A stretch of 64,000 nt of DNA from Drechmeria coniospora (taxonomy: Eukaryota > Ascomycota > Sordariomycetes > Hypocreales > Ophiocordycipitaceae): NCBI RefSeq assembly GCF_001625195.1, contig NC_054389.1, positions 4,646,520-4,710,519 of the forward strand, in the 5' to 3' direction. Below are positions 35,947 through 47,160 of this stretch, in pieces (the first letter of the stretch is position 1; every line of letters starts with the position of its first letter). Position numbers and translations under genes: made by a program. The notes beneath the pieces are model-generated. The model did not search any database and had not been told where the DNA came from. It saw nothing but the letters and a program-made list of their open reading frames with translations.

Positions 35947-38900
35947 TGTTGCGCATGTCCAAGGTTGCAATCGAGTCGGATGGGCTGGTGGATTCGTTGG
36001 TTAATTGGCTCGATTGATTAATGAACTGGCTGCATGTTCCGACAGATAAGGAAGGGGACGAGACGGAGGAATGCGATTCTGCAGTACGAGCCTCTATCGT
36101 CGTCGCGGTGCGTGAACGAGGGTGGAACGGTTTGGTGCCTCGTCCGTCCGTCGCTGTTTCGTCGTTTGCGGTGACAAAGGACGGAGGGACAGTCGCAGCT
36201 CGGCCCGGAAGCAACGGAACGGCGATCGGACGCGAGCGAAACTGACCGAATCGCCTTTCTTTCCGCTATCCCTCTCCCTTTTCTCCCTGCCGGCGACGAC
36301 GGTTGGAAGCCGACTTCGAGGGCGGCCGCGGAGAGAAGCCGGCCGGATGCAGGTGCTCGCGGACGCAGGCAGATATGCTGCTGGGGCCGGGGGAGGGGGT
36401 GGCTCGCAGGCAGCGTACACCTGCTGCGTGGTACCACCGTAGAAGCCTGGGCTAGCACCTGGCACGGCAGTGTCTGTCTGCAGGTACTGCCACCCAAGTA
36501 CTCCGTACCTCCAACGAATTAGCACGAAGACGACGTGCCTCCAGGGGGTACGTCAACGCTCGCTCCGCCGCACTCGACTTCCGCTGGCTTTCCCACTGTT
36601 CCGATGAGGGGGAGGAAATGACTGAGGGAGAGGGCTCGGAGGTGAACGGCTCGGATGACGAAGTCGGGTGCAGTACACGGTGCTGGACCTAGGGATGGAT
36701 GTTGGGGCTTCGCCGACGACTCGTGGGGCCTTCGAGGACATATATAAACAAAAATGTACAAGGCGGTAGGTAGCGGTGGTGGTAGGTTGGGTTGATGGAG
36801 GCAAAGTCATTCTTCCATGACGGTATACAAGTAACATCAGATACGCAGGAGAGTGCTTGCATTTACGGAGCGCTTGCAGGGAAGTTCCATTCGCACTACA
36901 GGTGCATCCGATGACGGCCCCTTCGTAAGCGTGTCCCATGATGGGGCCGGACGGCCGAAGACTCGAGGAGGCGCATGCACACCGGCATCCACCAGCAGCA
37001 GGCCAGCGCTCCACCGCGATGGAGGCAAATCAGGGATTGCCAGCAGCCTGAGTCACCGCTGCCTCCGTGCTGGACCCACTGGAGGTACCGGTGCTCCGCC
37101 GCCAGCACGCGCGGACGGGGAGGTACCGCTCGAGGTGCGGTACTAGGCGGTGCCGTTGGCGCGAGAGTAGCCATCAGTATTGGATTTGGGCTGTGGGTAC
37201 CTCGGTTGGTGCCTCACGGTAATGTTCCCAGCACTTATTTGCACACATATACGGTAAGCGTAAGTACGGAGTACCACTCGATACTTTGCAGCAACTTGGT
37301 ACATGTACGGAGTACTTGGGTGTATTTCTTGTAATACTTTCACTTACTTGGGTGCATTTCTTGTATACTTGGGTGTATTTCTTGTACATATATACTGTCC
37401 ATATGCCCAGCTGCTTTTCGTCAACAAAGGCAGACACGTGCACCATACAGAGTACGCAGTGGTACTATTCTCCTAGGTTGTATGAATACGAGCCATACTC
37501 TTGCACTTGACGGACATGCTTGTAAGTACTGCAGGTGCGTATGCACTGTACTGCACATGTACAGCGTGCGGTTCCGCACAAGTCACAAGTCCCAAGTCCT
37601 CGTATGTATGGAGTACATGTGCTCCGTACTGATAGTGCCGAATACTTTCAAGTAGCCTGCGCTGGTGGAGCGGCTTCCCCGGTTTTTCGGTTTCAGTGTG
37701 CGGGTTGGTGGCCGATGGCATAATTTCGGTCACGAATCGCCTGCTGGATGGAGGTGGGTGAGCACGTTTGCCATTTGCATCACAAACAAGCCCGCCGTGA
37801 TCCGTGATCAGTCGCGACCAAGCGGCCAGGCGACCGACGCGTGCCCAACCTTTTCGAGTTCTCCATTTCTCCATTTCTCCCTTCTCGACTCTGCATTGCA
37901 CCCGCACCCCCTCCCCGGTTTTTGCACTTGCTTTATCCACCACAACTCTATTGGCGATCAACTGCAAGTACACCGTAGGTGTACACACCTGCCAGGAGTA
38001 CTCGTACTCGTACTCGTACTGTACGCTGTACTGTGGACTGTGGACTGGACTGGACCGTGCAAGACGTAATAATATCCGCCCATGTACTCCGTACAGACAT
38101 GGCACGCCATGCACGCACTCGTACTTGTAAGTACGTGTGAGTGTACTGTACGCGTCCGCATAGCGCATTTTGGAACTTGCCAGCAGTGCCGTACTCTGTT
38201 TGCACAAGCACATGTCCATGTGGGAGTTCGCCGCACCGTGCGCCTAGACCTACTTACTTACATGCACTTGGAAGTAGGTAGTACCTTGCATTGCTGCTGC
38301 CTTCCCTTGACCGCATCGAGTTCGACTGGAAACTAATCGTACCTCATGACTATGACTTACGATACGAGCTCGAGCACGCAATCGCACTCCAACCAAGCTC
38401 ATCGAGGAGTACGTTGAGGGAGTTCGGTACATGTACTGTAAGTACATAAGCGAGTGCAGGCGCCCGTTTCGGATTTCTTCACTCTCCTGCTGCCGCAGTC
38501 GACCCCTGCCTGCCTGTTTCGTCGCCGCTGTTTCCCCGTCCCTTCAGCGATTGGCGTCATTGGCTTGCCCGAGCTTGCCCTCTGCACAGCTCTGCTCCAT
38601 TGTCCCTTCCTCCCTCACCTGTGACTGAACCACTGGGCGCGAGCGAAAGGCGCCACCATCGCCCTGCCGCTCATCAAGGTTCGCGGCGAACCGGGACAAC
38701 GAGATGAGCGAGCAGGTATTGCGTATTCCGCACAAGCACAGGAACGACAGGAACTACCGAGCCTCGTCAACGTCGGTCCGCTCCTTCTCCGTCCTCCCTT
38801 CCTAGCCGAGCTAGCCATGGAACACATCGGCGGGGTCGCACCGATGCGACGCTGCACGTCTCATCCAGGAACCGATTTCTGCGGTACTCGTTGCGGTGCA

Positions 38901-40113
38901 CGTACGGTACTTACAGTACGCAGCAAGTGTGTGCACCCGCCTGCACGGGTGCACGAACTATCCATTGGTAAATAATCATGCAAGTGCCGGGACGCACGCC
39001 GTATCGGAGCACTCCGTACATGTACACCTACCTGCTTCTCATGTGCGTACAGTAGACCTGCCTCATGTACATGTCCGTGGACCTACAGTATCTGCCGCAC
39101 ATGTACTTGTACCTGGTACGATGCTTCGACGATTCTCCTCAATAAATCGTTTGATTCCCTCCCTACCGTCGATCCACTCCATTCGGCCCCCCACCGATTG
39201 ATTGTCCGATCCCCTTGATCCCCTTGATCCTTTGATCCCTTGATGGAATCGATCCAGACAAGGACACATACTCCGTGCGCATGCTCGCACTGCCATCAGC
39301 GTCGCCGTATCCGGACGTCTGTACACAGGACCTGGTGCGTCAGCCGCTGCCGAGGACGAGCACAAACGACTGGATCTGAATCTGCCGCACGTCTCGCCAT
39401 CCCGCCGCAGGCTTAGGCGCTGTCGAGGAGAAGGATTCGCCGCGACCATCTCTTTACCGCATCCTCCCCTCCCCAGGCTCAGAGCTCAAACGTCGGCGGT
39501 TGGACGATTCTTCCGCCTTGTCCGTCTCGTGCCTGAGAGAAGCCGCATCGAGGTACCCGCGAACGCCAGCACCGCCAGCGGACTAGACACCAGCCACCAA
39601 AACCCATCGTGGCACTCGTTTGGCCTTGCTAGCTGCCTTGTTTGAGCCGAAGCCACAGGCTATTGCCGCCCACCCGGCCTTGCTGCCTTTGGTACCCGAT
39701 TTAGCTCTTTGGCCTCTCCTCTGCGCGGAGAGTGCTCGCCAAGGACGCCCTGGAGGCACCGGATTCTGGCTGCCATCCAACCGGTCGGTGGTGGTTCGTG
39801 CGGCTACCTCCTCGGACATCTTTCATTTTCATTGCGGTGCCAAGGTACCTACCGTCGAATGGGGGGAATAGATACCTCTCATGCCACTTGGACGTGATGC
39901 TCAACGTCACGAATCGCTGTCCAACGCTGACATTCTCAGATTCATCCCATGCTGGGCCTTGTGATTTTTCCTTCCTTTGGCCGTCGGAAAGTCGCTTCTT
40001 GTCTGTGCTTGCGACCGGCGACTGTCTTCATGCACCATGTTGTGACTGACCGACGATCGTGAGCCTTGGCTGAGACTCCGAATCATGTCCATGTCCCAGC
40101 CGAGCCTTGATTT

Positions 40114-40218
40114 CTTGGATACACTTTTCTCCTGTCTACGGTATCATGCGTCATCCCGACCGATCCTTCCTTTTTTTTTTCTTGGATGCATTGTCCGCCT
40201 GTCTACGATATCACGCGT
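40114..40218. repeat. 38-bp imperfect direct repeat around a poly-T tract
   Basis: CTTGGATACACTTTTCTCC begins one copy (40114-40151). The second copy (40181-40218) matches it at 31 of 38 positions. They are separated by 29 nt ending in a run of ten T. No terminal inverted repeats were seen. Confidence 0.75.
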
Positions 40219-40869
40219 GGCCGTGGTGGGAAGATTCTGCCGAATGATGAACAGTGCGGTTGTCTCAGTTGCGACTGGCAGCCGCATTGGCCATTTCTTC
40301 CTCCGTGTTGTGAACTTGAGCGCCAAATGTTGGATATCGGAATCCCTAAGCAGGAGGCCGAGTTTTCTCCTTTGAACATGGCCAACACTCGGCAGGCTCA
40401 ACTCGTCGATCTGCGACGATCTGCATAGCACGGCCTCACCCTCGTCGTCATGGAACCTCCCTATTTTGATAGCTACACGGTAGGCACACCATGTCCTCAC
40501 CTTGTACCAAGCAGTCCCTGGGAATCCTGGGCATCTGTGTTCAACAAGTGCCAATGTAAAGGTGCACCCCGCCTGGTCCTTGCTACCGAGACGACTCGTG
40601 GGAACTCCTGAGGAATATCGCCTACAGATTCATGGATCATGGCCCCGACACATGGCCCCTGCACGAGCCAAGGCAATGTGCGCAGAGAAAAAAAGCCTGT
40701 CTGATACTGTCCGTCGTCAAGATGTATTTCCATCTCAGGGCGCCAGGGCGAAAGTTACTATGCACACGCATGTATATGTATATATCTATCCATGCATCCT
40801 CACATATGTATGCATTTGGGTGTGTGTGCGCGAGTGTGTGTGCGTGTGCGCGCGCGCTGCTCAACCTCG

Positions 40870-42444
40870 TCATGACGGAAGCTGCTTCGCTTTCGAGATC
40901 CAGTCTTCAAGCGGCAAGGACATGAGCTCCTGGACATGTCTCATCTCGAGTCTGCCTTCGGAAGCGCCAGAGGCGGCGTGACGCCAGCTGTCGACATGCT
41001 GCATCTCGATGGCGTGATAATCCCGCCTTGCGCACTCGTCCAGGCTGAGATCCGGTCGGGTCTCGTCATCGGCCGTGGCCATGGTGCGGCCAACCTGGCC
41101 AAGCGCTTCCCGAAACGTCATCTCGAGTGCGCCATCCTCGAGGGCGCCATCATCGGGGCGCGAGGTGGCGAGCCGCCACTCCTTCCAAATCGTCCTCGCG
41201 GCTCCGAGCTGACCCAGCAGGCCAATGTAGCATCTGTATATCTCGCCCGCCAGCGGCACCGGGCCGGCGCCATCCTGATTCGGGGAGAGAAGGGCAAAAG
41301 ATCGGAACGAGTCGAGAGAGATGCTGTCGTTCTCGTCGATGCCGGTAAGCAGCTGGAAGAGGAGTTGCCGGTCACGGACGCGACCGAAGCCCGCCTTCTC
41401 CGTGCTGCCGAGGCGAGAGCGAAACAGATGCAGCACGAAGAGGACATCTTGCAACGTCTCAGTGCCGGCGTTCCATATCTTGTTGTCAAAGCCGCGATAC
41501 AGCCACTCGGACGTGCCGTCGAGCATGCCCGCCTCGGCCGAGAGACGCAAGCAGAGGCCGTAGAGCGAGGCGCCGACGGTTCCGTTGAGACCCGAGACCC
41601 GATCCGACAAGTTCCCGATGAATGTCAGCGCCGCCACCCTCGGTCCGTCGGCTGTGGGGTCCCGTTTGAAGACTCGCTCGCACGCGCGCCGTATCTCGAT
41701 CGGAAGGTTCGGGCTGGACGCAGGCTGGACGGCGAAGCTCTCGACGCTCGTCCCGGCCGCAAGACACTGGCTGACGAGGCGCCGAATGCCTTCGATCGAC
41801 GTCTGTCTCCTCAGAGCTTCGGCCAACTGCGAGGGCACCGGCGCGGCTTCGTCTCGACCACGTTTCGACTCCTCGAGATTGCTCCGGCTCAGCATCATCC
41901 ATCGCAGCAGCTGCTCGTCGTCCTCGGCAGCGTGCGGCGGTATGCCATTCCCGATGCGAATTTGTTCGAGCATCGGCATCGTCCCCGAAGGACCAGAAGA
42001 CCGTGAGCCTCGCAGTGCGGCTGATAGTACGTCGTGGGGCGTGATTCGAAAGATGTTGGTCGGTTGCGACCGTATCTCCCGCGCTCTCCGGCGCGACTCG
42101 TACACCTGCTTTTCCATCCGCTTCAGGGTTGACCTGACGGCATCACGCTTCGGAGCGGTCGACCAGGCAAGCTTGTGACGACGTTCGTCCGTCTCGTCAA
42201 ACGACCGGATGCCCTCGCTCCCCTCGGCGTCCAGGTCGAGCAGCAGGTCCGGCATGGCAAAGAAGTCGTACTGCCGCTGGGGGATGTCGTCTCGGCCGGG
42301 ACCCTTCCTCTCGAGCGTGTAGAATACTTCGTTCTTTTCATCGAGACGGCGAACGAAGGCCTTGGTGCGGCGCTGACAACTCTGCGAGGCAGCCGAAGCG
42401 ATGACGGGCGAAGCCCGGGCTCGCGTTGTCGCCGAGGAGATCAT
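40870..42444 (-). CDS. Probable mitochondrial protein of unknown function
   Basis: A single exon of 524 aa from the ATG at 42444. The first 35 residues (MISSATTRARASPVIASA...RRTKAFVRR) lack acidic residues and are rich in Ala, Ser and Arg, like a mitochondrial presequence. The rest is mostly helical and contains no motif I can name; segments such as ITPHDVLSAALRG, EQLLRWMMLSRSNLEESKRGRD and GFGRVRDRQLLFQLLTG would suit a helical-repeat (PPR-like) protein. This is an inference from composition. Extending the frame upstream reaches no further ATG (only a TTG at 42516). A 356-aa frame on the other strand is a shadow of it. Confidence 0.75.
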   Translation of the reverse strand: MISSATTRARASPVIASAASQSCQRRTKAFVRRLDEKNEVFYTLERKGPGRDDIPQRQYDFFAMPDLLLDLDAEGSEGIRSFDETDERRHKLAWSTAPKRDAVRSTLKRMEKQVYESRRRAREIRSQPTNIFRITPHDVLSAALRGSRSSGPSGTMPMLEQIRIGNGIPPHAAEDDEQLLRWMMLSRSNLEESKRGRDEAAPVPSQLAEALRRQTSIEGIRRLVSQCLAAGTSVESFAVQPASSPNLPIEIRRACERVFKRDPTADGPRVAALTFIGNLSDRVSGLNGTVGASLYGLCLRLSAEAGMLDGTSEWLYRGFDNKIWNAGTETLQDVLFVLHLFRSRLGSTEKAGFGRVRDRQLLFQLLTGIDENDSISLDSFRSFALLSPNQDGAGPVPLAGEIYRCYIGLLGQLGAARTIWKEWRLATSRPDDGALEDGALEMTFREALGQVGRTMATADDETRPDLSLDECARRDYHAIEMQHVDSWRHAASGASEGRLEMRHVQELMSLPLEDWISKAKQLPS

Positions 42445-45245
42445 GTTGTGAGGAGGAGCAGCAAGTCTCCGGCGGACAGCCGTCGCATGGGCTTCGTGGA
42501 AGGAGGGTGACGGCAACGTGTACAGCTGGGTGCCGGTGCGCGGAAGGGTGAGAAGTTGGGATCCTCACAGCTTGGCGTGGCATTTGCCGAATCGGATCAT
42601 GGATGGATTCTCCAGATGGCTCGCGGGCGGCAAGCTCCTCGCGCCGCGGCCGTGGGGGCTGCTGGAGGTGGACAGGCGACCCGCTTCGCAGGGGACCGCG
42701 CGGGGGAGGGTGGAGGGGAGATACAGCGGATATTACAGGCAGCTAGCTGTATGGAGTACCTTGAAGTTCCTAGACTTTGCACCAAGTACTCCGTACCTAC
42801 TACTCCGTAACTATTAGGTACCTAGTACCTAGTAGTATGTAACTAAATACAAGTAGGCTGGCACACACAGTCTACTCCGTACAGAGTACGGCGCAGGTGT
42901 TTATGTACGTGCTTACTGCACAAGTACTTCGTACGGGGTACATGTATTACTCCTTACAATTAAATAGTATGCATAATACCTGTTATCAGAAGCTGCAGGT
43001 GCACAGTGTGAGTACGTACCAGTGCGAATACGCATGGTGGACTCCAAGACCTTCTTGACGTGACAGCATCATTGGTCTCTTGGTACTACCAAGCATATAT
43101 GGAGTACTGCATGTCATTAAGTAGGAGTAAAGGTGCATGTCAGACACCACCACTATTACAAGTAATACTTGACAAACCGCAAAAGTGCGGTCAACCATCA
43201 TAGGCTGCGGCACTTCGTCAGGTCGGCCCACATGCAGACCAGTGCAGACCAGCTTATCCCGTATCCCACATGAACCTCTCTCTGTTCGGAATACAAGAAC
43301 TCGGTAATATTACCTGTAGAGTCGGGCTACAACTACTCCGTACTGCTAGCAAGTACAGTATTCTCAGCACACCGAGGCCAATTTGGTGCTCCAGGCAGAT
43401 ACATACAGCACGGAGCACCTAGGACTTATGTACTTGTCCTTGTAGTTGTACGAAGCGAGTACAACTTCTCTGTAGTATAGATGTTCCAGCCTGCTGCTAG
43501 CGAGAGTGCTACGAGGTACCCGCAAGCTTCACATCCACAAGCCTCGACGGGCACTAAAATGTTGCCAACCGGGCCATCCGTCCACTGCCAAGAGCAACTG
43601 GCAGACGGCTAGAACTAGTTGGATTCGAAAGCGCTCGGTGGGCACAGAGGCAGTTCACGCAGCAAACTAACCCCCACCCTCCCGTCGGCTCCCGCGTCTC
43701 GGCATCAGACTTTTCTTCTCATTGGCATAGTTATTTTTATTATTAATTCGTACTTTGGAGCTCGTACGTCGTGGCTGGCAGACGACGACGGCTACGTACT
43801 CCTCGACCTCCCTGCATCCGAAAACATGCTCGCCGCCAACGTTGCGCCGCAACAACACTGGACGGCGATGCGAGAGCCAGCCATGCGTCCATGACGGGCA
43901 TTTGACGGGCATTTGCCGACTGCCCCCGTCTCCCCGGACACAGGCCTACGAGGGACAAGATTCATCCACTGCGGCCCAATCTCGGGGGCTCTGGGCCATA
44001 TGCTCGTGGAATGCTTCTGCGTCGGCAATTTCTGCTCTCGCGGTGGCGGTCGTCGTGGCGGTCGACAGGTCCGAACAGGTTCCTGCATGCAGAAGCATTA
44101 GTACAGCACATCTAATCTCTGTGTGTTTTGTTTTGTTACCAAGGGACGTTGGTTGTCTATCCAACCGTTGATGTGACAGCGATGTGACAGCCGTGCTCCC
44201 ATTTGGTAGTGGCCAACTATTAGTGGCCAACTATTAGTGCCAACAGCGAGCGCACTACTTCTCCGTGCCGAGCACACCACCTACTGAAAGAAGCATACTG
44301 TCATATTGAGCCGACGTGGCTTGACCTGTGGCTTGGCCAGATGCTTCACCGACGTCGCCCTTTTCGGTGCCTGCATTCCCGACTGCCGAGTCAGCAAGCC
44401 TCGATCATTCCGCAACAATAACTCGGGCACAACCACCAGCGAACTCGAGCACAACCCACCACCGACCGGCAGGGTAGCCGCATCCAAGACGTAGACGGTC
44501 GACGCCACTGCGTACATCGAAGTGAACATGAGATGACCCTGTACATCCGAGAGCATCTGGAGACGTACATGTTCGTGCATACACGGAGAGAACGACAACA
44601 CTGGCGACGGCAGACGACGAACAATAAAGCGATATCGACTGCGACGCTCAACCACACATCTGTCGTCCATCCCCACACGTTGTGGCTATCGGCTCGACCA
44701 TAAGCTCACGCCACTCGTCCAAAGGGATGGAGTTGGAGATGAGGATGGGGTGGGGGGGAAGTAATAATGCTCGGTTCCGTTCGGCATCCTGCAGTGTGAG
44801 CCGAGGAGGAGCTCCCGAGGCAGCGCACTCGAATCGATGGAAAGACAGGTACGTGCAGATTCTACGTAAAGATGCTCATGGGGAAGCTCGACTCGGTTAG
44901 CCTGGCGGCGGTAGGGAATGCACTCTGTCAAGCCATGCGCCAGCCCACGTTGGATGGGTGATACGCAATCCAATCTTCTTTTCGTCGCTCCGATACAGAA
45001 GCTCGCCGTCTATATAAAGGAGCAGAAGACCGCAGTTCATCATTACCCTTTCCTTCCTCACTCGTCATCGTCCTCTGCACCTGATCTACACTGCAACCGA
45101 AACAAAGCCTGCCTACCTTGCCACTTCCGCATCATCATCCCGTTGTTGTTCAAGAACAGATCGCAGAAAGACGACGATCGAGCCACCTGCCCGAGCACAA
45201 ACAAATCACCAGCGTACGCACCGCACGTTACTTCACTCCTTCAAC
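42445..45245. other. Divergent intergenic region, 2.8 kb
   Basis: No gene recognised. GTAC island at about 42740-43500 (motifs at 42787, 42800, 42880 and 43337). From about 43600 the sequence is ordinary. The last 250 nt before 45246 hold a TATA box and a C/A-rich leader. Confidence 0.5.
45011..45018 (+). promoter_or_regulatory. TATA box of the HsbA-like gene
   Basis: TATATAAA, a perfect consensus, 228 nt before the ATG at 45246 and followed by a C/A-rich leader with CATC and ACAAAC stretches. A strong TATA box with a long leader is typical of highly expressed secreted fungal proteins. Confidence 0.6.
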
Positions 45246-45941
45246 ATGCGTTTCATCACTCTTGCCTACCTTGCCCCCTGCGCCATCGCCGCCGGAGCCG
45301 GCATCGTCGAGCGAGATGCTTCCGTCATCAAGTCGGCCATCGAGGAGATCGGAGCCAAGATGAACGCCTACGACACGGCCATCGACAACTACACCGGCGG
45401 CAACACCTCGGCCATCATCGCCACCGTCGAGGATCTGGACGTGACGCTCGAGGAGGCCGTCAAGAAGGTGGTCGCCAGCAATGTCCTGACCCAGGAAGAG
45501 GCCCTCTCCCTCAAGGGCATATTCACGCCCGTCTACACCAAGGGCAAGGAGATCGAGGGCGAGCTCCTCACCGACAGGGCCAAGATCGCCGCCATGGGCC
45601 GATGCAAGCAAGTCCTCCAGCGCGTCACCGACCTGCACACCAACATGGTCGCCTTGGGCAAGGCCATCATCAGCAAGCTCCCGGCCGAGGACCAAGCAGC
45701 GGCCCAGGCGGCCGCCGCTAGCCAGACGCCCCTCTTCGAGAAGTCCATGGACGACTTCTCCGCCGCCAACTGCGTCGACCAGATTGCTTCCACCTCGACC
45801 TATGCGAGCAACGGCACCGCCAGCGCCACCCAAACGACGGCCGCCAGCACCCACCACGCTTCCACCGTCGTCGCCGCCGGCTCCGCCCTCGTCGCACCGG
45901 TCGGCGCTCTCGCCGTCGCCATCTTTGCCATGCTGCTGTAA
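45246..45941 (+). CDS. HsbA-type hydrophobic surface-binding protein, GPI-anchored
   Basis: A single exon of 231 aa. Signal peptide about residues 1-19 (MRFITLAYLAPCAIAAGAG). The middle 150 residues are amphipathic helices of the HsbA/Pfam PF12296 type (VIKSAIEEIGAKMNAYDTAI...). A Ser/Thr/Ala spacer leads to a hydrophobic C-terminus (VAPVGALAVAIFAMLL) that looks like a GPI-attachment signal. Founding member HsbA of Aspergillus oryzae binds hydrophobic polyester surfaces and recruits cutinase. In this fungus it would sit on the cell wall and might aid attachment to cuticle or other hydrophobic surfaces. Two cysteines (one in GRCKQVL and one in AANCVDQ) probably form a disulphide. Confidence 0.85.
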   Translation: MRFITLAYLAPCAIAAGAGIVERDASVIKSAIEEIGAKMNAYDTAIDNYTGGNTSAIIATVEDLDVTLEEAVKKVVASNVLTQEEALSLKGIFTPVYTKGKEIEGELLTDRAKIAAMGRCKQVLQRVTDLHTNMVALGKAIISKLPAEDQAAAQAAAASQTPLFEKSMDDFSAANCVDQIASTSTYASNGTASATQTTAASTHHASTVVAAGSALVAPVGALAVAIFAMLL

Positions 45942-47160
45942 GCGCATGCGCACAACAAGCAACAGCACTATTATTATTTCTTTACTCTGTCCTGGCCTGG
46001 TTGCCATCCCTCGAAATGCAAAATCAAGGTTTGTTGGATTGATGGGAGTGAATGTAACACCATCAGCCACGGGGCAAAGAAATGCTCCCACCCACACACG
46101 GCATGACCAAAGTAGCGTCATGCCATCCCGGCAATACTTGCCACTTTTTCTTTTTCTTTTATTCTTCCACCTTTTTGGCTATCATTTTGTCGGTCTGATG
46201 GGCTTATTGACGAAACGTCTCTATCATGACGGCCATCAAGCAGGTAATGAAGGCGGCGTGAATGGATGGACGGATGGATGGATACCGATAGTCTCCAAGA
46301 ATAGTAGCTAAACTTTTAATAAAAACACTATTATTTTAACTGCGGTGCCCTGCGAGCACGAAGGAGATGTTGCATGCACGACGACGGCCAGCAGTGCGGC
46401 AAAGGGATCACGGGATGGGGTGCGCCATGCCATGCCATGCCATGAACCAAGCATGAGAGACATTCGGCAAGAGCCCTCCAAAGAATACATGATGTAGAGT
46501 AAATGAGGATCCATCTCTGTATCGCACTTCAAGCATCTTCCCCATGTTGTCAGGAGGGAAGGCGATCTGTCGATGGCATTACACACTTTCTTCTCCTTCT
46601 TTTACTGTAGATGCTTGAGGAAACCGGATGCCTTGAGAAGATTGTCTGGCGGATCCTAGGCAAGTACGGCGAGCATCTATGCAAGTACAGCAGGAAAATG
46701 GACCGAAGAACATAGTTTTTTATAAAATGAGCGCTGTTGATGATGAACCATAACTCTATGTCTGTGTTTCTAGGATGATGGTCTGCGTGATGTTCAGTTC
46801 ATGAAGGACTGGGTAGATAATAGATGGGTGCTCGAAGGTGGGTCCATATTGCTGTGGCCATGGTGGGGCCTCGAGCCATCGCTGGTTTCTGTTGCTCAAT
46901 AGCAAAAGGGATGCATGGCCTCTGCGTGACAACCATGTCGGCCCCCGGTTCAGTTGGCTGTGGAGATGGACTTTTATTACTTTGCAAACCCCCAAAAGCC
47001 AACCATCAATCACCCGCCTATCCACGTCGACACCTCCTCCTCTGTTCCCGCGACCGAAGCCACGCCAAGCTTCACATATCCATCCGCTCCAACGTCCCTG
47101 TGCCTTTGGTTCACTGCGCAGGGGTAGAAAACCTGCCTTCCTGGCCGACCGATCGTCACC
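45942..47160. other. Intergenic, tandem genes
   Basis: No gene. A possible poly(A) signal (AATAAA) lies at about 46318, some 370 nt after the HsbA stop. Short GGATGGAC and CATGC runs occur at 46260 and 46422. Confidence 0.5.

Larger units (their letters stand above)
35430..40869. other. 5.4-kb region without a recognisable gene
   Basis: Frames here are short and none resembles a known protein. Contents in order: a GCAGGCAG repeat and (GT)n tract (35824-35946); GATAAG near 36040; GTAC/TACGGAGTA-rich DNA from about 37200 to 39120 (37267, 37307, 37626, 38087, 39012); C/T-rich leader-like blocks at about 38450-38640 and 39140-39600; a 38-bp imperfect direct repeat at 40114/40181; and an alternating GT/GC run at 40827-40859. 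It may hold a non-coding RNA or the upstream control region of a neighbour. Confidence 0.5.

Noticed and set aside
42445..42516. Upstream extension of the 524-aa protein
   Set aside because: It begins at a TTG, not an ATG, so the ATG at 42444 was kept.
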